Part shown: piece by piece, positions 25,470-38,480 of the stretch
Position numbering within the stretch: position 1 is the stretch's first letter
Layout of the letters: each line of letters opens with the position of its first letter
NCBI RefSeq assembly: GCF_000003605.2
Contig: NW_003158724.1
Span: 1,083,808-1,135,962, forward strand
Reading direction: 5' to 3'
Source of the DNA: Saccoglossus kowalevskii
Taxonomy: Eukaryota > Hemichordata > Enteropneusta > Harrimaniidae
Length of the DNA stretch: 52,155 nt
Translations under genes and position numbers: made by a program
The notes under the pieces: model-generated
Databases searched by the model: none
The model's input: only the letters and a program-made list of their open reading frames with translations
Told to the model about the DNA's origin: nothing

Positions 25470-28400
25470 CAATCACATCAATGAACCTAAAAGTACCATT
25501 TCGGTGTACTTGTTTTTACAATAGGATTGCAGATTCAATATAAAAAGCTTCTCGACTTTACAATTTGTTGCAAAGTGGGGTGAATCTAATAACAAAAAAC
25601 GGACTAATGCTCGAAATATTTACATGAAATATGTTTTTCCAGACGAGACACTACCACCATTAAAAACGATCATTGAAGTAATACTTGTAAATGTGTTATG
25701 TATGTCTCTGTGATAGATCAGTCAAGCTGTCAGATAATATTTGGAATGACGTTAGTTATTATGCGAGCGACTATCACGAAATACACATCATCATGTTATC
25801 TTCCAGATAATGACATTAGGAAACGTCATTTTCTATATGAGGTTCAGTAAGAATGACTTGTTTGTTCATGGTAGTATAATGCTGGAGATTGCCTTTAATG
25901 CTATTAATCGTCGAACCAACAGCCTGAATGTTTTCATACAACACAACAGATGGCAAGGCAATGTTAATATGCGTTTATCAAGATTGCATGGCGATAGCTC
26001 TCGCAAGATGTGGTCCAATCTACGAGGTCTGTCGCCCGAGGTATAAGCTATACCCCATTAGATGTGATTAATTCCTTCGAATACACTCTTCGATACTTTC
26101 GTCTATCTAGATTGTTATTAGCTAATTGCCGCGCTTATCCACTTAATTTGAAACCTGGAGCACAATTCGTGCTGTGTCTCTCCCAGAATGTTATAATTAG
26201 ACCAAGCCTCATCATCTGGTGATATACAATGGTTCATATCGAATTAAGAATAGATATTCATTAGCACCTTCACTTTATCCATTTTTAGGATGAAATAATC
26301 GTCGAAATAGCAGTATTGCGTTTGTGTACAATCTCACATTTTTTTATTTTATTACATGCATGGTTTTTAAATCTAGGCAATTGAGAAAGTGCCTGATTGT
26401 ATATGCGCAACTCATCATTAAGCCCACGATGCCTCACAGCTATTCTGCTTCCATTCATTTTTCCTAATCGACAACATTAAGTTAAAGCAGTGGTTAAATA
26501 GACAATTAACGATTTTCGTATCCAAAGATGACAAACCTGTATATCCTATAATACAAGATTGGAAAAAAGACTTTACCGAGCTCCCGTATATATTGGAAAA
26601 TGATTGTATGGTAGTTGTTACATTAATATACTGTGAAAACATTATGAAAACAGATATTGTCAGTATATTTTTTCTCGTCTACTGATATTTGGAAAATGGC
26701 TTATTGGTTCTACTATAATTATAAGATATTCCATCAATTTCCAATTTCATATCTAAAATGTTTGGAAGGACAGATTTTTAATTGACATTTGAGTGAATAT
26801 CGAATGTTGTTCACTTATTGAACTGTTGTATACTGAATGCAGAAAATTGACCTCCAGGGCAGACATTGTTGGCAAGAAAATGATGTACACAATTTGTATA
26901 CAGGTCAAGCGAGAAGAAAGAAACAAGCCAATTAGTTCCGTCGGCCCCACTGAGAGCTCAACCTACAAGTCGTAATTCACCATTGAACGTATGGGGATGC
27001 CGTTAGCAACGCACTGCATACTTTATTTCTCATTGACCTTTAATATGCAATCTTTGTATATTCCCATGTCTACGTTTCCATGTTGCAACTGTAGTAAGAT
27101 TTGCATCCGGGGAAAATGGACATGAGTCAAATTATTGGCTGCCACAAGCAATTTTGATCCAGGTTGTAAAAAGCAGTGTCAGTGGCACAGAAGATTCTAC
27201 TACTACTACTTTTTGGCTTGTCACTATTGAAAAACCGGTTTGGCAACATTCTATAGCGGAAGGTTTTTACAGAATTTACTGGGAAGGTACTCTTTTTTTA
27301 TTAACAACAAGAAAGTACTGAGAAAGTACTGTTTTTTTTCAGAACTAAGTTGTCCACACATGACGTTTAATTAAAAATGGTACAATTTTTAAGCAGCAAA
27401 AACCTGGATTCAAACTAACGAGCTATGTAAATGGGCATATGCTGGATTGTGGTTGAAAGCTGTTCAGGTAAACTACCTCGGTCCTGTGGACCTTGGACGT
27501 TTAATTGGACTTCAACCCAAAGCAGGCCATCAATTACCGTTAGCCTACCCGTAGCCGTACATTAGAGGGTGGTGGTCGTCGCGTCGCGCATGTGCAACTT
27601 TTGTGTTGATAAACATCGATTTACCCAAAATTCAATGCTCTTCTAATGGAAATCACAACTACGGCGTGAACTAATTGCCACCGGTAATAAATTACCTAGT
27701 TAAAACATCTCAGTTTGTACTTGATCTACGCAAGAGTGAAAGTCGCCATATTTGTTCATATGAGGTCATCGCCTCGTAACATCCAGTTCATTATTGGTTG
27801 ATATATTAAGAATCGCATATTTCCCCCAGTTTTGTGGTTAGAGAGACATGTTCTGTACTCATAAACTACCTACTCGTATTTTGAATCTCTATCCGATAGT
27901 TAAATCTTTCAATGATACCATTTAAACAGCAAAAATATGTTCTATACTGAAATAAACTGTTTACTACAACGTTAGTTTGTGTAATACAAATTGACTTCAC
28001 TTCTCGCTTCCAAGGTTACATCCTCGTTGTCAGTAAACCTTCATATGTTAGTAGTAACCTGACAGTTGTAACCTGGACATTAACACTGATTTGTTTCTTG
28101 GCACGTGGCATATGGAAAACGTTGCTGAATAGTCTTTTATCTCGAAATCTATGTATAAATGACACTGGACGTTATTTTTCATCAGCTTAAAATGTCAATT
28201 ATGGCATTTATAAGGCACAATTCCACGGCCATTCATCTCTAATATTGGCTTCTCTCTAAAATCTTTCGTATACTTCATTTCAATTTAAAATGAATGAGTT
28301 TCCAATTACGTGGTTCATTGTGAGAATCACCGGCAGCCTAATTGCCACTTAGTGTCAATTAATTAGTGTTTATTAGTTAGGTATGCTGGTAATTTGTATA

Positions 28401-29621
28401 GAAGTTATTCTATGCCTCTGTATACAGTTGAAATGTAGGTTTATTGTTCGCGTATTGTATACATTGTAAGAAATAACCTACGTCAAAACCAAGTTCATTA
28501 TGTTTCTTTTGTTCCTATGCTAATATTAATGAATGTTCCATACAATGAAAGACTGCTAAACTATAGATAGGTCAACTTATTTTAAAGTTTATCTCAAAAC
28601 TACTCTTTTATTGCACTAGCTATGTTTGACTGATTTGCCTTTATAACATCATACATATAAATCAACGTTTCCCTTCTGTGCCTGGAAAATTGTATGTTAA
28701 GATGAAATCGCATATATGAAAACATAGTGACACACATAAACAAACATTCGAACATACTAGTCAAACATGGACAAATATGTGTAGTGAAAACGACATAGTA
28801 CAAATATATATATACACAGGGAAATATGTACAAACCTAAAAAAAGACCTACTAACATCTAAGCAACACCTCTTTACTATGTTTACTTTGTGATATCGCAA
28901 TTTATGTTCTTCTTAGTTTTCACCGTCGTTGCAAAATGGGATTGGCCATATTGAGATTGAATTAATGTACTGTAAAGCAGTGTACTCACATCAAAGGGAT
29001 TAAACAGTAATTACATTATATGTGCTGAACAGTTAATGACATTATATGGAAACATGTGTTTAAGACTATCATACCTGTTACGGTATCAAATCCATTACTT
29101 TGTCTTAAATTATTCAAGTTGGTGCATAACTCAAATATAAAACTAGTGCATGTTTTATGAGAGTCTACCTTTTGCTAAACTCTATTCTACGTCTATATAT
29201 AAATATAGTATATCGATCGCGCGAGAATTCGGTCGTTTGAAAATGAACAACTGTTGTTCATAGCTGGGGAATATCAAATTTCTTAAACACATCGCTGATA
29301 CTATGGGTACGTGATCAATAATGTGTATTCATTTACAACAACGAAAGCCCTTATTGCATTGTCCTGTACTTGTTTTATTTCAAGTTAACAAGCACACATG
29401 CAATGTATACGTAAATAAAAAATGTATAATACACACAATTTATAGTAATATATATTTACAATTATATGTCATACGTAATGCGTCCATATATTATAATAAA
29501 TATTACTTAGAATGGTTATCCGAGTGCAACACGTGTAGTTGATGTGGACTACGTCTTACTGTCAGGTTTTCCTAACTATGACCATAATATTGATATAAGG
29601 CGGATGTCACACATGAAGAAG
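25470..29621 (+). other. Intron 1, fourth part
   Basis: No exon, RNA gene or transposon protein recognised. The frames are short and without motifs. Confidence 0.55.
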
Positions 29622-30374
29622 GTTGTATTCCCTTGCTATGGATATAACGCGAGTGCCACGCGTGGAGCGGGTTGTATTCCCTTGCTATGGATATAACGCG
29701 AGTACAACACGTGGAGCGGGTTGTATTCCCTTGCTATGGATACAACGTGAGTGCCACACGTGGAGCAGGTTGTATTCCCTTGCTATGGATACAACACGAG
29801 TGCCACACGTGGAGCGGGTTGTATTCCCTTGCTATGGATATAACGCGAGTACAACACGTGGAGCGGGTTGTATTCCCTTGCTATGGATACAACGTGAGTG
29901 CCACACGTGGAGCAGGTTGTATTCCCTTGCTATGGATACAACACGAGTGCCACACGTGGAGCGGGTTGTATTCCCTTGCTATGGATACAACGCGAGTGCA
30001 ACACGTGGAGCAGGCTGTATTCCCTTGCTATGGATACAACGCGAGTGCCACACGTGGATCAGGCTGTATTCCCTTGCTATGGATACAACGCGAGTGCCAC
30101 ACGTGGAGCGGGTTGTATTCCCTTTCTATGGATACAACGCGAGTGCCACACGTGGAGCGGGTTGTATTCCCTTGCTATGGATACAACGCGAGTGTCACAC
30201 GTGGAGCGGGTTGTATTCCCTTACTATGGATACAACGCGAGTGCCACACGTGGAGCAGGTTGTATTCCCTTGCTATGGATACAACGCGAGTGCCGCACGT
30301 GGAGCAGGTTGTATTCCCTTACTATGGATATAACGCGAGTGCCACACGTGGAGCGGGTTGTATTCCCTTGCTAT
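29622..30374. repeat. 49-bp minisatellite with E-box and hairpin
   Basis: Fifteen full 49-bp units and a partial sixteenth start at 29622, 29671 and so on to 30357, with no length change. Nearly every unit has a palindromic E-box CACGTG (the first has ACGCGT instead) and an inverted repeat GTTGTAT ... ATACAAC around CCCTTGCTATGG. The stem extends to nine pairs (GTTGTAT-CC with GGATACAAC) if one T is bulged. Units 2-4 and 5-7 form two identical 147-bp blocks (29671-29817 and 29818-29964). As 49 is one more than a multiple of three, reading shifts frame each unit, and all three forward frames stay open for 161-262 codons. I regard these frames as non-coding. Confidence 0.95.
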
Positions 30375-33300
30375 ATATCTTAAAACAAATGGCTGACAAA
30401 CAATCAACACTACATTCATTCAAAACAAGCAAATATACAAACATCTATACAAATACATAACAGTGAAATTAGTGAGATGATTCAACTAATAGGTACACCA
30501 CAGTACAGAGTGAAATCAAATAATCAAAAAGTACACTGATATCCCACAAAGATAATGACTGTCAAACTGTTCACGATATCAAAATAAATGTACTATGAAG
30601 CTCACAATCAAATCAATAAATAAAGATGTATGAACCTCGTGGCATACATTGAGTGATGTCAGGAGGGGGTTAAATAATGTAAAAAGATGATATCATTATA
30701 ATGTAGAGCACAACGTGCTCAAATATGTAAAAATGCAATTAATATTCAGTTGGTGATAAATTACATATTATGTATTCCCCATATTACTGAAATACAAGAA
30801 AATCCCTAATTATATACTTTCGAGTGCCTTTTTTATTTTAAATGTTTGAAAGATTAGAGTGTTAACAATAAATACCAAAGATTAATGGTACGACTGTTTC
30901 CAATATAAACTATATCTTTATTAAACTCATTGGGAATAAGGAAATGACACTTTACTTAGAATAACTAACGAGTAAGCCGGTACATATCACGGATGAATAA
31001 ACATACTGACGTAAGTATTAACACAGAATTCAAAGTTGTCGTAGACTATTGAGAGAATATGAATTTGTAGGCTGTTATTACTGAATCTAAATCCGTCAAG
31101 CTTCAAACGATGCATGCAGGTCCGCCAAGCAGAACAAATTACGTGGGAGACGTATTTGATATGATCGCGATGATAAGATTACTCGAATACAGTTTGCTTC
31201 GTAATGCAATCCACAGAAGCCAACTTGCAAATTAATTTAGACGTTGTGAATTCAATGTTTAAGTTTTCACTTGTTTATACGATTTATTCTTACGTTAGTT
31301 TTGCTTCGACAAAAACCCATAGTGAGCTCTGGGAAAATAAATAGAATATAAGTTTGTCGACTCACTGCAACAAGGGAAATTAACTGAATAAAGATATTTG
31401 TGTGGCATAACTGCCAATTAATTATTGACTGGCGCCGATATAGTCATATTTTGTCTTTACTCTGTGACTATAATTATGGATACGGTGAAACCCTGCAGCA
31501 ACTACTTAATGATGATTGACATTTATATAAATACTTTGATTGCAGAATTTAATAGCAGTATTTGGATGAATTGAATAAATGGCCTCCGTTCAGGTGACAG
31601 ACAGTTATTCATTCAGACAATCCCGTCAAATGGACATTATAAGAATTAACTATTACGTACAATATACAAAATTCGTATCACGAACTAATTTAAGAATTTG
31701 TTCATATATTCAATGCCGGCGATAGCAGTAACTGCGTGCCTGCTTAATTCCGAGTCCGAATGACATGTTAACCCAAATGTTTGACGTCGACACAGACATA
31801 CGAAGCTCATCAAACGTCACGTTTCTCTAATTAGTGTAGTGTAAGTCAATTATGGTTACACGACTAATGTTGAATTTACGGGATTTTTGGTGATTTAAAT
31901 ATTGTGAATTAGACACAGAGTTCGGAAGTATAGAGTACACAGCATAACATTATAAGTTATGTTACTGAAATTTTTTGACCCCAACAGCGAGGGCTTAAAG
32001 AACGCGATCCTTTCATTTTTACGGAAATAAGGTACGAGGGAATATATCTTATTATGGTGGTCATAATAATTATACGATTAAACTATATTAGTTTGTATTG
32101 TACTTGGATATCCAGTGACGTCATCAGTGTACATTACCATTAGCAGATACCAATGCGTTGTCACAGTTGTAGTATGATTGTGTCCATCGCACACTAAGCC
32201 AGATACATTTGAATAGATCAGACAAATGCCATCGACCAAATCTAATGTATTCAACGCCGTCGCCGGATTAATCTGTGAAACAGATTTGCGTATACCTTTT
32301 CTCGTGGACAGATTTAGTGAGATTCAAACATATAATTGACATTCATATAGCGCGGTGAATCAATTCATTCTTATAAATTTATGTTTGAAATACAACGTAT
32401 TTCGCGTAAATAAACAATGTATTTTACACGCGATGCGTAGGTCGCCGGGAATCCACATTGAACACGACACGGCGCGCGCGACCAGGTAAAGCATTAGATA
32501 GCAGGAAACAGACTGTATATCATCAATGATTTTTGAAAAATAACTCGTACATTTCAACGATGATCATTGGACAGCAAATCTTTCTAATGTACTTATTTTG
32601 TCAATCCACTTTAATTGAGAGATATATTTCACCATGCGTTTTTTCACCTACTGACCCCTTTCACTACTGGCCCCTTTTTGAAAGTTTTATTTATATTCTT
32701 TCGATGGAAAATGACAAATAAAGGCTGTGTGTATACATTTGATGTAAGCTAATGAGAGTTGGTATTAGTAGTTGTAGTCAAAATATCTAGACGCTCCAGA
32801 TAATGGCACTGTATTAGCAGTGGGAGAATATGAGTGTTTCCAATAAAATCAAAAGGTTAATTTTAACATTATTTCATATTCTACATATCGGTTGAAGCAT
32901 TTTTTTATTAGTATAAGTATAAGTAACGGGTGGGGTTGATAAAATGAAGCCAAAGTGACAAAGTGCTTCCATAACGCAGAAATTGAGATGACGGCGCATG
33001 GGTTCGATTCAGTAGATTTAAACGTTGTTTTGTTTGATTCAGTTCGCGTCTTTCAGCCACGGATACACGGTAGAACACTTATACTCCAGGCTTTTGTTTA
33101 ATGTTGTTCGCTTGATTGAATAATCACTGTCTTTTATTATCACAAAACTCATGCATAGAGACTGTTTAATCATCGTTATTTTTCTGTATCCTTCAATCTA
33201 TCGTCTCACTTTCCGATCCGAATGTTTCTACGGCCCATAATGGATTTCTTGTCACTGCAATGACTAAATCGGCTGTTATGTGTAAATGTGTTCCCTGAAT

Positions 33301-36300
33301 GGACATCGGAATTGATTAACGAGGCAGTGTATGCATTGGATGGCCTTGATGAGTTTCAAAATTTTTTTTGATACTGTGAATTTAATATGAGGTTATTACG
33401 AGAATACCTCAAAGTATGCACGAAGACAGTACAGCGGAAGTATCGACCGACGCGCACTGTCTGAGTGCATATTTTGAGTATCTTTCTAATAACCATATTA
33501 TTATACATCTTTCCCTTCCAAGGATACGTCATGGGAATGCCGAAATCCCAAAACAGAATCAGCGAACTTTTTTGTGGAGTCCGGTCAAACCCTGGTGGCA
33601 GCCATGTTTGTTTTTATTATCAGAGGACACTTACGCGCGTAATCATTCTATATTTGGAATTCGCATTTTCTTATATGGTAGGATGAAAATATCCCGTAAA
33701 ATACCGCAAAATTACGGCACGCTGTAACTTATGGCGTTACGGTGACAGATGTATAATAATCGGTTATAATCTTTGCTTTATTGGCACCGTATTGTGACCA
33801 ATTAAAACCGTTAAAGGGAGAAACCGGAAATAGGGAGATAGGAGACATTTCCTCACTGTGGGAATCTTTCTTTCTTAATTTCTGCAGCCTTCTGAATATG
33901 TCTAATTAGTGTCTATCTTTTTGTTTTCAGCATGTTAATAAACTTGTCTTTGTTTTTTTAATTGTTAAATTCAGCAATTTGTGAAAAGTTTGCGTTTTGT
34001 GATAAAATGCATCTTATTCTCTAAAATTTCAGATTCTGGGGAAGTTCTGTGTTCTACCTTCTAGTCACTGTTTGTTGTTATTCATTAATCACTGGAATTT
34101 AATACATCGTAAATGTTGTATATGACGCCACACTGTTGACACAGTGTCGTAGAGAGTGTATGTACTATTCTTTGAAAGCACGTCGGTGTTGGTGTAGACA
34201 TTGGGTGGGTTACAATTCATAATATTTTTACTAAATGTCATTCAATGTGAGCTGTAACACCGAGGTTTGTGGGGATTTATAAATTGTATTCGGACCGTGA
34301 GGTCATTAGTACATACACTGTCACTCTTGAAAAGTACAATTTGAAATTTCGTAGATGTTACTTCTTGAAATTAATAACTCAGTCGATACTGGAGACATAC
34401 CTTTTTTAAAAAGTTGACTGATTCGGCTACATTTTCAAGTAATTTGTCAAAAGTGATGAATAGGTGTTTGTTAAGTAGTGACCCTGTCTGTAATAATGTG
34501 GATCGATTAAGGTGTTTAGTCAATTATATCTCGGGTTTAATCAATCACACTCCATAGGGCCATCCAATTAAGATATGTTCCATGTATTTGTTTTGAAGGC
34601 TTCTGATTTATTCTTTGTGTGTAATACAATGCAGTGTCTCGTTTGCTGTGCACTTTGTACACAAATATGGAAAATCTATTCACCGTGTTAAAAAATGCAT
34701 TGACAAGTACTCGAGAAAGCGCCTCTATTAGACATTGATTTCTCTAAAAGTAAACATTGTCAACACTCCGCCACGACCAACATGTGAAAAAGGGGCAGAT
34801 TTATATTTAACTCAGAATGAATATCTCATGAGTGACACCTCAATATAACATTTATTAGTAATATTCATAAAAAAGACGAATATTGCTACATGAGTTTAAT
34901 AAATGTGATATTTTAGTGTCAAAAATATGATATCCAGTTTTTTTTTTATCTCATGTACCATTTCGCAGCTTCTAAAGGCTAAAAACTAAAGCTGTGCACG
35001 CAATTTGTCACTGTGAGCGCTTATTCAAGACAGCAGAGCGCTCTGGCTCAATTGCATAACAGATCACAGTTTACGAACACCGGTTACACGTAGTTTACGA
35101 CATTGGTATTAGAAATATTTATTTTTGGAACCATCACATATTTACAATTCCGGGGATGTATTGAAACTATAACTGTTAATTATGGAGAATTTTATATGAC
35201 ATCGATGATGACATCCACAAATATATGTAAATTTATATCACGGGCGTTTTCGCATTATTCGAATATTAATGCAGGAAATATTGTGTAAAACCACCAACAT
35301 TATAAGATTTTGGCATATTTTTTTTTATACTAACCAATGACGTCAAAAGTTCAATCTACTGCGTTGACCAATCAGATTGCCGGGATTTTTCTTGCACATT
35401 ATTGAGATATAGAAGATTATTACATTGCTTTATTAAACTGAACTGCCATGTTATATTGGATATATTATATTATTATATGCGAGTAATTTTCAAGTGTTAG
35501 AACACCAATGATTGGCATTGTCCAGTGTGAATACAATTCCGTGACCAAACCAAACACGGAATTCGAATCAACCCATTCTGTCAGATTTATTTTTGGTTTG
35601 CTGATTCTATAACTTCCAAATACCATTGGAATAACTGTTTGATGTACATGGGTAAACGGACAACGACTGTAGTCTCCCCGTGTCAGCGATGATGGATTCG
35701 AGGTTAGACTAGACGCGTTAGCAATTGGGTTGATTGTTGCAACAAAGCAGTTCGCATCTCATTAAAACCCTTGTGTGTTGCGTATAAGCGTCGAGTAGAT
35801 CGATTGCCGGGTTGAGCATGAGATTCATATTTCTGAAGATGTTTGTAATATTTCAAATAAAAAAAATAACATTTTATAGCGTTGCAATGTAAAAAATTGG
35901 GCGATCTTGCCATTATTACTCACCACAAGGATATCAGTAACACGCTGCGATGTAATAACGAAGACGACGTGATCCGTGATAACATATAGAGGTATGACGT
36001 AAAAACAGAGATAACAACGTTGAGGAATTCGTATTTTTTCTTTTAAAATACCAACATTGAATAAAATTGAAGGAGTAATAAAACAGTGACAGAATACAGA
36101 TTACAAAATCAAACATATTTGTTTTGAAAATAAAAGTTCGTATTTTGTAAATAGATCTAGCTCATTTACAGCAATATGCATGTATGTTGGATATCAGGGG
36201 TCAGAGGTCAGGACACAACATAGCGAGTTGTCTTTTTTGATGAGATACTTTTCCTTGAGCAAGGCAGATATTCTTAAAATATTCAGGTTATTGCTACCCG

Positions 36301-37029
36301 AATGTCAAATCTTGTGGAAAATAACGATCATGTGGCTAAGGGGGAAATGAATGACTTAATATTGCGTATTCATATGACAAGCACAATTATAGCGCTTCAG
36401 TCACCACGTTCCCATCATGCGGCAAGCGACGCATAGAACGCGCTATTTGACGAACACGGTATGTGTTTCTGTAACGAACTCCTCGCTATCAAAATCAACC
36501 AGATTATTTTTAATCCGCGCCGTGTTTTCAATTTCCGTTTGAATATGCTTGCCAGCCGCATCTAAATGGCAACTGTGCATCGCCACTGTACAGGATGTTC
36601 AGTTTATTAACGTTAAGCACATAGCTCACATGAGCTATAGGAAATATGTAAATTAAATAACGTATGGGAACTACTAAGCATGAACTTGTCGGCGTCTTCG
36701 ATGATTTAAACTGTGAGGTACAAATAATTCATTAGTGGTTTCGAAACTAGTTATTTAGTATGTTTCGAACGCACCACTCCCTGCTCACGTAAGCAATGCA
36801 TCATTAATATCGCAATTACAATGGTCAATCTGTTTAAATAAGTAATTTCCTGTAAAGAAGAAAAACAGGTTGGCAATGCGTAAATCGCGAATTACGTGAA
36901 TACAAATATGGTACCCCAGGGAAAATATTGTCGTCTGCAAGTATCCGTGTGAAACTTCAGGATTGGGTTATGGATGTTTTATCAGTTACATAATATTTCA
37001 ATAATCGGAATATGTTTTTTATATTTCAG
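30375..37029 (+). other. Intron 1, last part
   Basis: No exon of another gene is recognised. A weak tRNA-like, possibly SINE-derived stretch is listed at 32948-33011. The intron ends with a pyrimidine-rich acceptor TATTTCAG at 37022-37029. Confidence 0.55.
32948..33011 (+). mobile_element. Possible tRNA-derived SINE remnant
   Basis: GGTTCGATTCA at 33001 fits the RNA polymerase III B box (GGTTCGANNCC) at ten of eleven places. A degraded A-box-like stretch, AAGCCAAAGTGA, lies about 53 bases upstream, a usual distance. No clean cloverleaf can be folded, and no tail or target duplication is evident, so a functional tRNA is unlikely. Confidence 0.2.
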
Positions 37030-37169
37030 GCGTGGCTGCGAATGAACATCAGTACAATCTGCTAGAAACTCTGTTCAAGACATACAGGAAAGAAATTCGA
37101 CCAGTTAAAAATCTTACTACAGTTACACACGTGGAGTTTAAATTCTTTGTTAACCTCGTTCTCGATATG
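37030..37169 (+). CDS. nAChR subunit exon 2: N-terminal helix, beta 1
   Basis: The exon encodes the last two bases of Gly15 and residues 16-61 (phase 1 to phase 0; 140 nt). The mature chain starts near Asn19 with NEHQYNLLETLFKTYRKEIR, matching the N-terminal alpha-helix of nAChR subunits (pattern E..L...L...Y....RP). A V-x-V/F-type beta strand (THVEFKFFVNLVLDM) follows. Asn42 in NLT is a possible glycosylation site. The acceptor is TATTTCAG and the donor is ATG|GTGAGT. The next exon starts with DEK, the usual exon 2/3 joint in this family. Confidence 0.92.
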
Positions 37170-38147
37170 GTGAGTACCTAACTAGAACCCTGTTTAGGGG
37201 TGTGGATTTAAATCCGTCCTACAAGTTGCATTAATCCAAATATATTTTTTTTCTAGTGGCCCTGTAAACCATGTCACGTCAGTGACATCGTATGAGGTTA
37301 GGGATTCTCGGCTAGACCGTGCCCCGTGACCTTTTACTAATTTTTCCCATGTGTTGGTTTGCGTTCACCAACAACTAACATAATAATACGAAGCATCTAT
37401 CACATGGAATTGTATTTGGACATTAAATATCTGAAAATCATTGCGTCGGACTGAAGTAGCCATGCTTTAAGGAGATGTTCAGCCGATCACGAAACACTGG
37501 ACGTATGGAAAATAAATATCCAAGGTGGCATTTTATGAGCTGACACTTAGAATCGATATAATCCATGACCAAAAGTAACTGGACAAGTTAGGAGACAAAA
37601 TATAAAGCCGTTGTTACTGTGAATGTGTACGCTATTCTTCAAATACAAAAGAAATCCTTGAAGGGGACTACTTATACAGGCTAGTTCACTCGAGTGGAAA
37701 ATTCCAAATTTGAAATTCGCCGCAACATAACGTTTATGGAACGTCTATACAATGCCACTCGAAGACTTCATAATACCTGTAATGAGAACATGATTTCATC
37801 ATCTCTAAGTTTCTGAGATGATTTCAGCTGCTCCTTTTATACATCGAGACTTCCACACTTCTTAATAACTGAGCCCCACGCTTGGACGCTATTAAAAAAA
37901 AAACTACTTTTAGCGGAGAGAAAAGCACTCAGCGCATTATATCTTCAGAGTTTCATTGATTTTGTTTTGCCGAATGATTGCATTTTCAATTACGGGAACT
38001 GAATCCGATAATCCATTTGGTTGTACTGAAATATACTGATTTGCATATCGGAAGTATACTTGAGTAATTCTACATGCTTGTTGTGAAGTTCTTCTCTAGT
38101 GATGTAACTATTCAAATTACCGAGAAATTATTAAATTTCATTACTAA

Positions 38148-38189
38148 AAGAATGACGACATTTTACCTAAAGAATGATGACATTTTACC
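38148..38189. repeat. Short tandem duplication
   Basis: AAGAATGAYGACATTTTACC occurs at 38148 and again at 38170, 22 bases on, differing at one base. It is a small local duplication without evident function. Confidence 0.7.
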
Positions 38190-38397
38190 AAAGAAATGAT
38201 TAAATTTTGCCCACGTTTTCATAGACTAGCAGCATACGTTTGAATCACGCGGTGACCTCGGATGACTGTTAGGAGGTAACCCGAAATAATTGCGGGGTCG
38301 CTTCGGTTGGGAAAACCGCGTTACGATGTATTTCCGTGAATTACCGTGCCGTAAATATGTAAGCCGCCGATAAATAAATGCGTATATTCCGTTTATT

Positions 38398-38401
<4 letters not shown>

Positions 38402-38477
<76 letters not shown>
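38402..38477. repeat. AT dinucleotide microsatellite
   Basis: About 76 bases of alternating A and T with one G interruption. Such tracts can extrude as cruciforms and vary in length between individuals. Confidence 0.97.

Positions 38478-38480
<3 letters not shown>

Noticed and set aside
25032-25524. Frames of 129-150 codons on both strands
   Set aside because: They exist only because the 24-bp repeat has no stops; there is no start context, splice signal or family match.
28213-28228. TAAGGCAC, the 5' part of the miR-124 sequence
   Set aside because: The following bases do not match miR-124 and no precursor hairpin is apparent.
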